In this document: piece after piece, positions 8,571-17,122 of the stretch
How the letters are laid out: each line of letters begins with the position of its first letter
Position numbering within the stretch: position 1 is the first letter of the stretch
Origin: Parvibaculum sp041688015
Lineage (GTDB): Bacteria; Pseudomonadota; Alphaproteobacteria; Parvibaculales; Parvibaculaceae
Length of the DNA: 64,000 nucleotides
Assembly: GCA_041688015.1 (NCBI GenBank)
Contig: JBDNIY010000010.1
Coordinates: 1 to 64,000, forward strand
Direction: 5' to 3'
Notes under the pieces: model-generated
Seen by the model: the letters and a program-made list of their open reading frames with translations, nothing else
Databases searched by the model: none
What the model was told of the DNA's origin: nothing
Position numbers and translations under genes: made by a program

Positions 8571-8855
8571 TTAGCGCGTCGCTGCGCAAGGCGTGGTGAT
8601 TTTTGCTTCACAGCGCAGACGGGCCGGGTATGCGTCGCTCAGGTTGTGATGGTGGGCAAGGACGCTGCATTGCGTCGTGGTCATATTTTCAAAACACTGT
8701 GTTTTGCTTTTCCATGTGTCATCGCCTTGGCGCGTTGCGCAGGTGATGGCGCAGGTGCCTGTTGTGACGGGTTCAGGTTTTTGCAGCATTTTGGCCTCTG
8801 CTGTTCCCGCGCAGAGCATGAAGGTAATCAGGACGAGGGTTGCGCTTGGCATCAT
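8571..8855 (-). CDS. Small secreted six-cysteine protein, unknown family
   Basis: 94 residues beginning at the ATG at 8855. A signal peptide (to about AGTAEA at residue 21) is followed by a 70-residue domain with six cysteines (about C35, C39, C54, C63, C82, C90), a number that suggests three disulfides in the periplasm or outside the cell. I recognise no family. It lies 29 bp downstream of the zinc-finger gene on the same strand. The ribosome-binding site is weak, so the gene is likely but not certain. It ends 9 bp from the 3' end of the opposing tRNA gene. Confidence 0.65.
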   Translation of the reverse strand: MMPSATLVLITFMLCAGTAEAKMLQKPEPVTTGTCAITCATRQGDDTWKSKTQCFENMTTTQCSVLAHHHNLSDAYPARLRCEAKITTPCAATR

Positions 8856-8884
8856 GCCGTTTCTCTTGAAAGCGCCTCGCTCAA

Positions 8885-9148
8885 TCAGGCGTGGGCTTTG
8901 GGGTGATGGACGGCGCTGGCGGGGATCGCTTCGTCGGTTTTGAGGCTCGCGTCGAATTTGAAGAGTGTTGAGCAATAGGGGCAGATCACCTCTACGGCGC
9001 GGCCCATGTCGAGAAAGATATGCGGATGGTCGTTGGGCGGGGTGGCCCCGGCGCATTCAAACTCCTTCACGCCGATGCGGATTTCCGCAACGCCTACGTC
9101 ATTGGTAAATTTTGGAGTGGCTGGACCGTGCATATCAAGAATCCTCAT
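8885..9148 (-). CDS. Zinc-finger domain protein (zf-CHCC / NDUFS6-like)
   Basis: 87 residues matching the pattern of the short CHCC zinc-finger family related to the NDUFS6 subunit of complex I. The zinc ligands appear as C32 in EFECAG, a histidine in PNDHPHIFLDMG, and the pair in VICPYCSTLF at about 56-59. Bacterial members are small cytosolic proteins, and in eukaryotes the relative helps complex I assembly; a direct role here is inference. An internal ATG at residue 6 is an alternative start. Confidence 0.88.
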   Translation of the reverse strand: MRILDMHGPATPKFTNDVGVAEIRIGVKEFECAGATPPNDHPHIFLDMGRAVEVICPYCSTLFKFDASLKTDEAIPASAVHHPKAHA

Positions 9149-9401
9149 GGCTTGCTGGCGTCAAACTAGACGGATGCGGTAGCGACTTCCAGATGAAAGT
9201 CAAACGGATACGGTCATTGCGGCAGGGGCAATGCCTGCGCGCGGCGGCGATTGCCAACAGACAGCGCGGATGGCTCATGTGGGTCTGCCGGTCAGCACAA
9301 TCAATGCTTGGCCCGGTGCATGGGCTTAGGCATACTCTGCGCCGGCCAAGCACAAAAGGCGCTAAGACCTTTGTGGCCTCTACGTCATTTTGGGAGGTAC
9401 C

Positions 9402-10823
9402 ATGAGTTCGGGGACTGCAGGGCGCACCGCGCCTCTTTCGCGCTGGACGTTGCTCGCATTTGCGTTTCCGGCTGCTCCGATCTCGGCGATGGGTCTGCCG
9501 TTGGTGGTGCATCTGCCGCCTTTTTATGCGGGGACGCTGGGGCTGGGGCTGACGACAGTTGGCTCCATTTTCATGCTGGCGCGGTTCTGGGACGTGTTCA
9601 CCGATCCGGTGCTCGGCATTCTGTCGGACAAATTCGAGACGCGCTGGGGACGGCGGCGGCATTGGATCGTTGCCTCTGTGCCGATCATGATGCTCTCGGT
9701 CTATATGATCTTCATGCCGTCCGCACATGTGACAGCAACCTACCTCGTCTTCTGGCTGTTCATTCTTTATATCGGCTGGACGCTGCTGACGATTTCGCAC
9801 ATCTCATGGGGCGCTGAGCTGACGCCGGATTATCACGACCGCTCGCGCGTGCAGGGCGCGCGCGAGATATTGCTGATCCTCGGCATGGTTTTCGTGCTGG
9901 CGCTGCCGGCCATGATTGAACAGATGCATCCCGATAATGTGGCCCAAGCGCGTGTCGCCTCGATGGGGTGGTTTGTGCTGATCCTGCTGCCGATCTCGGT
10001 GGCGCTGGCGGTCTGGTATGTGCCAGAACGCAAATCGCCTCGGCCCGAGCATGTGCCTTTTCGGCAGGCGATTGGCGTGATGCTCAGCAATGCCCCGCTG
10101 CGCTATGTTCTAGCGGCCGATCTGATTTCGGGCGTGAGCGGCGGCATCGTCGCAAGCATGTTCCTGTTCATGGCAGAAGACGTGCTGCATTTGGGCAAGC
10201 TCTCCAGCATCCTTTTGCTTTGCTATTTCATTTCGGGCGTCAGCTTCGTTCCGGTCATGCTCTTGGTCAGTCGCCGTTTTGGCAAGCACCGTACGGCGGC
10301 GCTGTCGGCGCTATTTAATGCGGTGACCCTGCCTGTGTTATTGGTCATGCCGCCGGAAAACAGCCTGCTTGCGCTGGGTGGCTTCGTGCTTCTCGGTGTG
10401 AATATGGCTGCGGGACCGTTTCTCTTCCGCTCGATCATGGCCGATGTCGCTGATCACGACAGCGTACAGACCGGGCAGACACGCACGGGGCTTTTCTTTT
10501 CGCTGCTGACGTCCACCAACAAAATCGGCGCGGCGCTGGCCATCGGCTTTTCCTACACGATGCTTGATGTCATTGGCTTTGTGCCGGGCGGAGAAAATAC
10601 GATGTTTGCGCTTGATGGCCTACGCGCTGTCTATGTTGTGCCGCCAGCCATCATCAGTGCGGCTGTGGCACTGATCCTATGGAAATTTCCGCTGGATGAG
10701 AAAATGCAGCAGGCCAATCGCGATATTCTAGATCGGCGCATTCTTGAAGCGGCAGCGGCGGGTATCGAGGTGCGCACTGGCGCGCCCTCGGATGCGCAAT
10801 CGTCCGGCGCACCTGCGGATTGA
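9402..10823 (+). CDS. MFS transporter, GPH (sugar/cation symporter) type, copy 1
   Basis: A 473-residue inner-membrane protein with about twelve hydrophobic segments. The loop motif DPVLGILSDKFETRWGRRR after helix 2 is the MFS loop-2 signature as found in the glycoside-pentoside-hexuronide:cation symporter (MFS_2) group. The ATG at 9402 has GGGAGG five bases upstream. It is followed after 48 bp by a close paralogue on the same strand. Substrate unknown: GPH members carry sugars, but relatives beside amidohydrolases and esterases may move organic acids or xenobiotics. Confidence 0.88.
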   Translation: MSSGTAGRTAPLSRWTLLAFAFPAAPISAMGLPLVVHLPPFYAGTLGLGLTTVGSIFMLARFWDVFTDPVLGILSDKFETRWGRRRHWIVASVPIMMLSVYMIFMPSAHVTATYLVFWLFILYIGWTLLTISHISWGAELTPDYHDRSRVQGAREILLILGMVFVLALPAMIEQMHPDNVAQARVASMGWFVLILLPISVALAVWYVPERKSPRPEHVPFRQAIGVMLSNAPLRYVLAADLISGVSGGIVASMFLFMAEDVLHLGKLSSILLLCYFISGVSFVPVMLLVSRRFGKHRTAALSALFNAVTLPVLLVMPPENSLLALGGFVLLGVNMAAGPFLFRSIMADVADHDSVQTGQTRTGLFFSLLTSTNKIGAALAIGFSYTMLDVIGFVPGGENTMFALDGLRAVYVVPPAIISAAVALILWKFPLDEKMQQANRDILDRRILEAAAAGIEVRTGAPSDAQSSGAPAD

Positions 10824-10871
10824 TGCCACATTTTACTTTTTCGATATAGAGCAAGTAGGGAGTAGTCGGCG

Positions 10872-12299
10872 ATGGCCGAACAAAGACACTCAACCTGGAG
10901 GTTGCTCGCCTACGCGATGCCATCGATTGCCATTGCGGCGCTTGGGTTGCCGCTGGCGGTGCATTTGCCGGAATTTTATGCCGATTCGATGGGGCTGGGC
11001 CTGATCGCTGTCGGCACGGCTTTCACCTTGGCGCGCGCCTGGGACGTGTTCGTTGATCCGCTGCTTGGCTATGTGTCGGACAAATATGAAACGCGATGGG
11101 GGCGGCGGCGTAACTGGGTTGTCCTTTCCGCGCCGATCATCATGGTTGCCAGTTTTTTCGTCTTCATCCCTTCGCGTGGCTTGCCGATTGTGAACGGCTT
11201 TTTCACCGCCTTCGGCATGGCGCCGATGGAAGCAGTGACGTCGACTTATCTGCTCATTGGTCTGTTCGTTCTTTACCTTGGCTTCACGATGCTGCTGCTG
11301 GCTCATATGTCTTGGGGCGCAGAACTGAGCGACAACTATAATGAGCGTTCGCGCATTCAAGGCTGGCGCGAGGGCCTGTCCATTCTCGGTGTGCCGCTTG
11401 TGCTGATGCTGCCGGTGGTGATCGAGGCTTTGGGCGGGGTGGACGCCAATCATAATAGCGTCGCGGTGATCGGCTGGTTTCTGATTATCGTCACACCCAT
11501 TGCCGCGCTCATTGCCGTGACGATGATGGGCGAGGTCAAAGTGAAGCCGCAGCCCAAGCTGGGGTTTGGCGCGGCACTCGGTCCGTTGATGACGAATAGC
11601 GGCTTGCGACGTCTGGTGATTGCCGATTTGTTCAGCGGCATTTCAGGCTCGGCGCTGGGCGCGATGTTTCTCTTCGAGGCCAAATATGTTTGGCAGGTCG
11701 AAGGCTATACCAATCAGCTTTTGCTGCTTTATTTCTTTGCCGGTGTTGGCTTTGTGCCTCTGGCGCTGAAGCTGTCCTACAAATTTGGCAAGCACAAGAC
11801 GATGGTGGGCGCGTCGATCTTCAATGTGCTGTTCGTGCCGACGCTGTTTCTTATTCCGCCGGGCAATATCTGGATGGCGTCGCTCATTTTGATTTTTCTC
11901 GGTGTGAATGTCGGGACGCCGTCGGTGCTCTATCGCTCGATGATGGCCGATGTGGGCGACTATGACGAAGTGCAGACAGGGCAGAGACGAGCAGGGCTCT
12001 TTTATGCACTGCTGACATTGACCGCGAAAGTGGGCAGCGCCATCGCCATCGGTGTCGTCTATTTCATTCTTGACCGGATCGGCTTCAGGGCGACGGGCGA
12101 CAACACCGCTGATGCCTTGTCCAAGCTCAACATGATCTATGTAGCGGTGCCGTTTTTCTGCAATTTCTGCGTCACGCTGATTATGTGGAAGTTCCCCATT
12201 GGTCTCAAGGAACAGCAGGAATTGCGTCGTGTGCTGGATGAACGCATGGTTGAGGAAATGGAAACGATGGAACGCCCAGCGTCGATTGAAAATACCTGA
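10872..12299 (+). CDS. MFS transporter, GPH type, copy 2 (tandem paralogue)
   Basis: 475 residues, aligning end to end with the preceding transporter: both share PLAVHLPEFYADSMGLGL-type N-termini, the DPLLGYVSDKYETRWGRRR loop, and a C-terminal MWKFP segment. This copy has a longer loop between helices 3 and 4 (residues about 100-120). The pair most likely arose by tandem duplication and may work on related substrates or as a heteromeric unit; the latter is speculation. The M20 amidohydrolase converges on it from the other strand, with a 34-bp gap. Confidence 0.88.
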   Translation: MAEQRHSTWRLLAYAMPSIAIAALGLPLAVHLPEFYADSMGLGLIAVGTAFTLARAWDVFVDPLLGYVSDKYETRWGRRRNWVVLSAPIIMVASFFVFIPSRGLPIVNGFFTAFGMAPMEAVTSTYLLIGLFVLYLGFTMLLLAHMSWGAELSDNYNERSRIQGWREGLSILGVPLVLMLPVVIEALGGVDANHNSVAVIGWFLIIVTPIAALIAVTMMGEVKVKPQPKLGFGAALGPLMTNSGLRRLVIADLFSGISGSALGAMFLFEAKYVWQVEGYTNQLLLLYFFAGVGFVPLALKLSYKFGKHKTMVGASIFNVLFVPTLFLIPPGNIWMASLILIFLGVNVGTPSVLYRSMMADVGDYDEVQTGQRRAGLFYALLTLTAKVGSAIAIGVVYFILDRIGFRATGDNTADALSKLNMIYVAVPFFCNFCVTLIMWKFPIGLKEQQELRRVLDERMVEEMETMERPASIENT

Positions 12300-12323
12300 C
12301 GGCGGAAATTTTTAACTGAGTGA

Positions 12324-12350
12324 GTTGCGGCGCCTAATGCGCGCCGCAAC
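12324..12350. other. Inverted repeat at the convergent gene junction
   Basis: GTTGCGGCGC at 12324-12333 pairs perfectly with 12341-12350. It overlaps the last codons of the leftward amidohydrolase and lies 25 bp after the MFS stop. No good U-run follows on either strand, so a terminator role is only possible. Confidence 0.4.
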
Positions 12351-13596
12351 CGCACCCGCCGATTTCGACATAGCCAGCGGGATCGTAACCGGCGACCACT
12401 GAACGGGCCGATAGCTCGGCGGTGGCGGCAAAGTCGTCGCGTGCCGTCTGGCGCAAATCAGCATCGGTCATAAAATCGAGCGCCGTCATGGCGAGCGCCT
12501 TGGCACCGTCAATGCAAGCCTTGTCGCCGGTTTCGCTGCCAGCCCAGCGGGCAAATTCCGGGTTGTGGATGACGACGTTGGGCGGCGCACAAGAGATCAT
12601 CGGATGGATGGAGGGGACGCGGTGGCTGACATTGCCCATGTCGGTGCTGCCTGCTGAGCCGCTTGGCAATTTTTCTAGAGGGAAAAAATTGCGGCCAAGG
12701 CCGAGCATGTTGGCTTCATACTTGCTGGCAAGCGCCATGCTGGTTTTGAGGTCGAGGAAATTGACCTTGGCCCATTTGATGTCGGCGTGGCAGCCGGTGG
12801 CGAGCGCGCCCGCCTCAAAGCAGGCCTGCACGCGCTTTTTCAACTCGGCGAGATCGACCGCATTGGCGGCGCGGACATAGAAGAAGCCTTCGGTTTCGTC
12901 GGGCACGATGTTGGGCGCGCTGCCACCCTTGGTGATGATGCCGTGGAGGCGCTCGGTTGGTTTGATGTGCTGGCGCAATTGCGCGATGGATTGATACGCG
13001 GTGACAAGCGCGTCGAGCGCATTGAGGCCAGCGTGGGGAATGGCGGAGGCGTGGGCGCTGCGGCCATGATAGTTGACGACAACGTCGCAGACGCAGATGC
13101 AGGGCATGGTGATGAGATCAATGCCGGCAGGGTGGACCATCATGGCGGCATCGACCTGATCGAACGCGCCTTGCTGGGCCATCAATTCCTTGCCGCCGCC
13201 GCGCTCTTCGGCAGGCGTGCCGAGATAGCGCACGCGGCCGGGCAATTTTGCGCCGAGTTTAGAGAGCGCCAGCGACGCGCCGAGGCCGGTGGTGGCGATG
13301 ATGTTGTGACCGCAGGAGTGGCCGATGCCAGGCAGCGCATCATATTCTGACAGGATGGCGACTTGCGACGTGTTCTCCGGGCCGAAGCTCGACGCATAGG
13401 CGGTGGGCAGACCAAAGGCAGCGCGTGTGACAGCGAGGTCATGCTGTTCAAGTTTTGCGGTTAGAAGTTTGGCAGCTTCAAATTCGTGGAAAGCGAGTTC
13501 GGGATTGGCGTGGATCGCGTGGCTCACATCGATTAGCTCCGGTGCCATGGCGTCGATGGCGTCGCAGACTTCGCGTTTCAGGGCGGCTACTGACAT
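12334..13596 (-). CDS. M20 family amidohydrolase (AbgB/HipO-like metallopeptidase)
   Basis: 420 residues with the dimetal M20 layout. HSCGHN at about 93-98 supplies metal ligands, followed by a conserved acidic region (LGTPAEERGGGKEL), and a dimerisation domain inserted in the middle. Relatives hydrolyse N-acyl or aminobenzoyl-glutamate amides. The C-terminus is odd: it ends in GGCGCGAH, encoded by a palindromic stretch. The gene converges on the MFS pair, so a transporter-hydrolase partnership is plausible but unproven. Confidence 0.9.
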   Translation of the reverse strand: MSVAALKREVCDAIDAMAPELIDVSHAIHANPELAFHEFEAAKLLTAKLEQHDLAVTRAAFGLPTAYASSFGPENTSQVAILSEYDALPGIGHSCGHNIIATTGLGASLALSKLGAKLPGRVRYLGTPAEERGGGKELMAQQGAFDQVDAAMMVHPAGIDLITMPCICVCDVVVNYHGRSAHASAIPHAGLNALDALVTAYQSIAQLRQHIKPTERLHGIITKGGSAPNIVPDETEGFFYVRAANAVDLAELKKRVQACFEAGALATGCHADIKWAKVNFLDLKTSMALASKYEANMLGLGRNFFPLEKLPSGSAGSTDMGNVSHRVPSIHPMISCAPPNVVIHNPEFARWAGSETGDKACIDGAKALAMTALDFMTDADLRQTARDDFAATAELSARSVVAGYDPAGYVEIGGCGCGAH

Positions 13597-13661
13597 GGGA
13601 ATTCCTCCGATTTTGGCGATAAGCCTAGCGGATTGAGAAGGGCAAGGCGAGGGGCGTGGCT

Positions 13662-13763
13662 ATCCTTCGAGACGGGCCAAGTGGCCCTCCTCAGGATGAG
13701 GTCGTCTATTGATTTGATGTAATGCCTCATCCTGAGGAGGGACAAAGCCGCATCTCGAAGGAT
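13662..13763. repeat. Class A repeat, inverted pair
   Basis: ATCCTTCGAGACGGG...CTCCTCAGGATGAGG at 13662-13702 is mirrored by CCTCATCCTGAGGAGGG...TCTCGAAGGAT at 13724-13763, with 21 bp between. The two copies can fold into one long cruciform. It sits between the divergent amidohydrolase and alpha/beta hydrolase genes. Confidence 0.85.
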
Positions 13764-13813
13764 GCTCGTTGGCGTTATGGTGGGTATAGTGGTGCGAGTG
13801 AAAGGAAAGACGC

Positions 13814-14557
13814 ATGGATTATTTTGAATCGGATGGCTTGCGGCTGGCCTATCGCGTGGTGGGCGAGGGCGCGCCGATTGTTTTGGTTCATGGGTTTGCC
13901 TCGACGATGGAGGTGAACTGGGTGGCAACGGGCTGGTCGCGGGCGTTGGTGGATGCGGGGCGACGCGTCATCATGGCCGATGGGCGTGGCCATGGCGCGA
14001 GCGACAAGCCCTATGACGAGGCTGACTACACGCTGGAGACGATGGCGGGCGATGTCATCGCGCTGATGGATCATCTGGGCGAGCCGGGGGCGGACCTGAT
14101 GGGCTATTCGATGGGGGGTATGGTGTCGCTGATAGCCGCCGGGCTTTACCCTGAACGATTTGATCGGGTGATTGCGGCGGGTGTGGGCGAACACCTGCTC
14201 GACAAGAATAAGCGCGCGAGCGATGTGGTGGACGCCTTGCTGAGCAATGACCCCACGGCGGTGGGAAACCGCGCGGCGCAGATGTTTCGTCTGTTTGCAG
14301 ATCAGAACAAGCAAGACCGCGTGGCGCTGGCGGCCTGCTTTGCGGCGGTGCGGGCAGATTTCCCTGAGGCGCTGCTGGCGCGGATCGTGCGGCCTGTGCT
14401 GATCGTGGCCGGTGAGGCAGACGATGCGGCGGGCGCTGCGGGGCCGCTGGCGGCGCGCATTCCAGGCGCTGCGAGTTTTACCGTGCCCAAGCGCGATCAC
14501 ATGCGGACCGTGGGGGACAAGGCTTATAAGGAAGCGGTGCTGAAGTTTTTGGAGTGA
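13814..14557 (+). CDS. Alpha/beta hydrolase
   Basis: 247 residues with the alpha/beta-hydrolase fold. The nucleophile elbow is GYSMGG with S99; LVHGFAS at 24-30 forms the oxyanion-hole region; the general-base histidine is likely in KRDHM near residue 231, and the acid in GEADDA. It is probably an esterase or lactonase of small molecules, in the cytosol (no signal peptide). It is followed directly by a repeat array. Confidence 0.87.
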   Translation: MDYFESDGLRLAYRVVGEGAPIVLVHGFASTMEVNWVATGWSRALVDAGRRVIMADGRGHGASDKPYDEADYTLETMAGDVIALMDHLGEPGADLMGYSMGGMVSLIAAGLYPERFDRVIAAGVGEHLLDKNKRASDVVDALLSNDPTAVGNRAAQMFRLFADQNKQDRVALAACFAAVRADFPEALLARIVRPVLIVAGEADDAAGAAGPLAARIPGAASFTVPKRDHMRTVGDKAYKEAVLKFLE

Positions 14558-14571
14558 GTGCGGGGGCCTCG

Positions 14572-14740
14572 TCCTTCGAGACGCCGCAAGGGCGGCTCCT
14601 CAGGATGAAGCTTCGAGACGCCGCAAGGGCGGCTCCTCAGGATGAAGCTTCGAGACGCCGCAAGAACGGCTCCTCAGGATGAGGCTTTAAAAACAAGAAC
14701 CTCATCCTGAGGAGGGCATCTTTGCCCGTCTCGAAGGATG
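14572..14740. repeat. Class A array: three direct units of period 37 plus one inverted unit
   Basis: Direct units start (CTTCGAGACGCCGC) at 14574, 14611 and 14648, spaced by exactly 37 bp as in the array at the window start. The inner palindrome is GCCGCAAGGGCGGC, or GCCGCAAGAACGGC in the third. An inverted copy follows at about 14700-14739. A class B fragment (TCCCGGGATTAAGTCCCGGGA) lies at 14756-14776. Confidence 0.88.
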
Positions 14741-14793
14741 TGCCGGTAAAATGGGTCCCGGGATTAAGTCCCGGGACGACACCCAGATTGTAT

Positions 14794-15594
14794 TTACCGC
14801 GCAACCAGTGGAGCGAAGCCGAGGTGCATACCGGCGTCGGTGATGAGGGTTTCGCCGGTGATGTGGTCGGAGCCTTCGCCAGCAAAGAAGACAACCGACT
14901 TAGCAATGTCGTCGGGCGTGCCTGCGCGGGCGAGCGGGGTGGAGGCTTCCTGCTGCTTGCGGATTTTTTGGTATTGCTCTTCGCCGAAGCGGTCTGAAAA
15001 CCAGCGCGTACCGATGAAGCCGGGGCAGACGGCGTTGACGCGGATCTCAGGCGCGAGCGAGCGGGCCAGCGAGAGCGTCATGGTGTTGAGCGCGCCTTTC
15101 GACGCCGCATAAGCGACCGACGAGCCGATGCCCGTGACGCCTGCGATGGACGAGATATTGACGACGGAACCTTTGCCCGCTTTTTTCATGGATGGCGCGC
15201 AGGCGCGGATCATCTGGTAGGCACCGATGACGTTGACTTTGTAAATCCAGAGGAAATCATCGGCAGTGAGCGCGTCGAGGTCGGCGTGATTGGCAAATTG
15301 CGTGGTGCCTGCATTGTTGACGAGGATGTCGATGTGGCCCCATTGGGCGATGGCGGCGGCCGCGATCTTTTTGCAGTCCTCGTCATTGCTGACGTCGCCT
15401 TGCGCCATGATGGCCTCGACGCCCTTGGCCTTGCAGAGCGCCAGCGTCTCGGTCGCTTCTTTTTCGCTCTTTGTGTAGTTGATGACGACTTTTGCGCCGC
15501 GCTCAGCGAGCAGCAAGGCGACGGAGGTGCCAAGGCCTGTGGCTGAACCTGTGACGATGGCGACTTTATCTTTGAGTGGGTCCGTATAGGTCAT
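14794..15594 (-). CDS. Short-chain dehydrogenase/reductase (SDR)
   Basis: 266 residues with the classical SDR pattern: cofactor motif TGSATGLG at 15-22, NNAG at 93-96, and the catalytic S149-Y162-K166 set in SSIAG and YAASK. R or basic residues after the first beta strand are lacking at the usual NADP-selecting site, so cofactor choice is unclear. It probably oxidises or reduces a hydroxy/keto group on a lipid or aromatic intermediate. The next genes upstream, all leftward, are PilZ, a second SDR and a crotonase. Confidence 0.9.
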   Translation of the reverse strand: MTYTDPLKDKVAIVTGSATGLGTSVALLLAERGAKVVINYTKSEKEATETLALCKAKGVEAIMAQGDVSNDEDCKKIAAAAIAQWGHIDILVNNAGTTQFANHADLDALTADDFLWIYKVNVIGAYQMIRACAPSMKKAGKGSVVNISSIAGVTGIGSSVAYAASKGALNTMTLSLARSLAPEIRVNAVCPGFIGTRWFSDRFGEEQYQKIRKQQEASTPLARAGTPDDIAKSVVFFAGEGSDHITGETLITDAGMHLGFAPLVAR

Positions 15595-15675
15595 GGCGCT
15601 CCCTTTCCAATTTTGCTTTAGCAGGGAGTGTAGCGGCTGGCGCGCATATTTCTAGAGCGAGATGGAGGCTGTCGC

Positions 15676-16026
15676 TTAAGCGTCAGGCGGGAAATTGAAG
15701 GCCGCGAGGATCAGCTTGTCGGCCAGCTTGCTGCGCTTTTCGGGCGCGGTGGTCAGCTCGATGCAGGTGAGCGGGCCGTCGTGGCGCATGACGAGGCCGG
15801 AGGCAAAGCCGACGCTGGGCACATCGAGTGCGATGCGGGCACCCGCTGCGGGCAGGGGCAGACACTCGACGATGGCACCGGTCGCCGACATTTCATGGAT
15901 GATGCAATCGGTATCGACGCCTGCAAAGACGATGCGGCCTTCGATACGGGTCGCAATGCGGCGAAAGACGCGGCGGTCTGCGGCGTCTGCCTGTGACGAA
16001 TGTGGCGGCTGACTGGGTTTTGACAT
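15676..16026 (-). CDS. Single PilZ-domain protein
   Basis: 116 residues. RRVFRRIATRIEGRIV near residue 18 is the RxxxR c-di-GMP-binding motif of PilZ domains, and DCIIHEMSATGAIVE supplies the D/NxSxxG part (here MSATG). It likely binds cyclic di-GMP and relays it to an unknown partner, affecting motility or surface attachment. A second, double-PilZ gene is at 36.7-37.4 kb. Confidence 0.85.
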   Translation of the reverse strand: MSKPSQPPHSSQADAADRRVFRRIATRIEGRIVFAGVDTDCIIHEMSATGAIVECLPLPAAGARIALDVPSVGFASGLVMRHDGPLTCIELTTAPEKRSKLADKLILAAFNFPPDA

Positions 16027-16033
16027 GATGCTG

Positions 16034-16058
16034 GTCCCGGATCATGACGATCCGGGAC
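16034..16058. other. Perfect inverted repeat upstream of the PilZ gene
   Basis: GTCCCGGATC at 16034-16043 pairs with 16049-16058 across ATGAC. It lies between the end of the upstream SDR gene and the PilZ start, both leftward. It may be a remnant of the class B repeat, whose arms are similar, or may fold in the mRNA leader. Confidence 0.5.
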
Positions 16059-16123
16059 TAAGCCTAGGTGGAGATTGTTGCAAAAGTGTTTCGCGGGGTC
16101 GCGTGGACGCCGCGAAGGCTGTG

Positions 16124-16966
16124 CTATTTCGGGAGATCGGCCAGAAAATCGCCGATAATTTTTTCAAAATCGATGCGCTTGCCCAGCGAAGCCATGGGGC
16201 CAGCGGTCAACCCGCCATCAACGGCAATGGTCTGGCCGGTGACGAAGGTGGAAGCATCGCTGGCGAGGAACAGCGCTGTTTCGGCGATGTCGTTGGGCAT
16301 GCCCGAGCGCGGTGTCGGCTGGATTTTGGCCAGATGCTCTTGCATCACGACGGCGAGCTGATCGGCCACTTGCGTGCCTAGGTTGGCCCCAAAGATCGAG
16401 GTGGCGATGCCGCCGGGGCAGATGGCGTTGGAGCGCACGAAGTCGGGCGCGAGTTGCAGCGCGGCGCAGCGCGAGAAGTGATGCACGGCGGCCTTGCAGG
16501 CGGAATAGACGAGTGGGCCGTAGCCTGCTTGCAAGCCAGCGACGGAGGCCGTCGAGATGATGGAGCCTGATTTTTGGGCCGTCATATGGGGCACGGCGTA
16601 TTTATAGCCGAGCACGACGCCTTTCAGCAGCACGCCGATGGTGTCGTCAAATCCCTGCATGTCGATTTCGTGCAGCGCGCCGCCGACACCGCCCATGCCT
16701 GCGTTGTTGAACATGACATCGAGGTGGCCGAATTTTGTGATCGTGTGCTCGACGAGATTTTTAACTTCGTCTTCATGGGCGACATTGGCGCGGCAATAAG
16801 AAAAATTTGCGCCCAGCTCGCGCTCCATTGCCTCGCCCTTGTGATCCTGCAAATCAGCGGCAACGACTTTCGCGCCTTCGGCGAGAAAGAGATCGACGGT
16901 GCCGCGGCCAATGCCGCTGGTGCCGCCGGTGATGATGGCGACTTTTCCTTCGAGACGTCCGGTCAT
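16124..16966 (-). CDS. Short-chain dehydrogenase/reductase (SDR)
   Basis: 280 residues. TGGTSGIG at 13-20 binds the nucleotide; D38 after the second beta strand suggests NAD; NNAG at 87-90; catalytic S141, Y154 (YSACK) and K158. It resembles SDRs annotated as glucose-1-dehydrogenase or cyclopentanol dehydrogenase, but the substrate is unknown. It lies in a run of leftward metabolic genes; class B repeat copy 17022-17112 separates it from the crotonase upstream. Confidence 0.9.
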   Translation of the reverse strand: MTGRLEGKVAIITGGTSGIGRGTVDLFLAEGAKVVAADLQDHKGEAMERELGANFSYCRANVAHEDEVKNLVEHTITKFGHLDVMFNNAGMGGVGGALHEIDMQGFDDTIGVLLKGVVLGYKYAVPHMTAQKSGSIISTASVAGLQAGYGPLVYSACKAAVHHFSRCAALQLAPDFVRSNAICPGGIATSIFGANLGTQVADQLAVVMQEHLAKIQPTPRSGMPNDIAETALFLASDASTFVTGQTIAVDGGLTAGPMASLGKRIDFEKIIGDFLADLPK

Positions 16967-17021
16967 TTTTTGGTTCTCCCTGTTTTAGTTCTTGGTTTTG
17001 GTTTGTTGTCTCAATTTATAA

Positions 17022-17112
17022 CGTCATGGCCGGACTTGATCTGGCCATCCACGTCTTTCCTTGCTTTGATGCTGCGAAGACGTGGATACGCGGGTCAAGC
17101 CCGCGCATGACG
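17022..17112. repeat. Class B bipartite palindromic repeat
   Basis: CGTCATGGCCGG at the left end and CCCGCGCATGACG at the right are inverted. Internally GGCCGGACTTGATCTGGCC and GCGGGTCAAGCCCGC are separate palindromes, and CCACGTC/GACGTGG pair between them. The design is the same as at 18041-18128 and 59504-59586. Confidence 0.85.
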
Positions 17113-17122
17113 AAACATAAAA

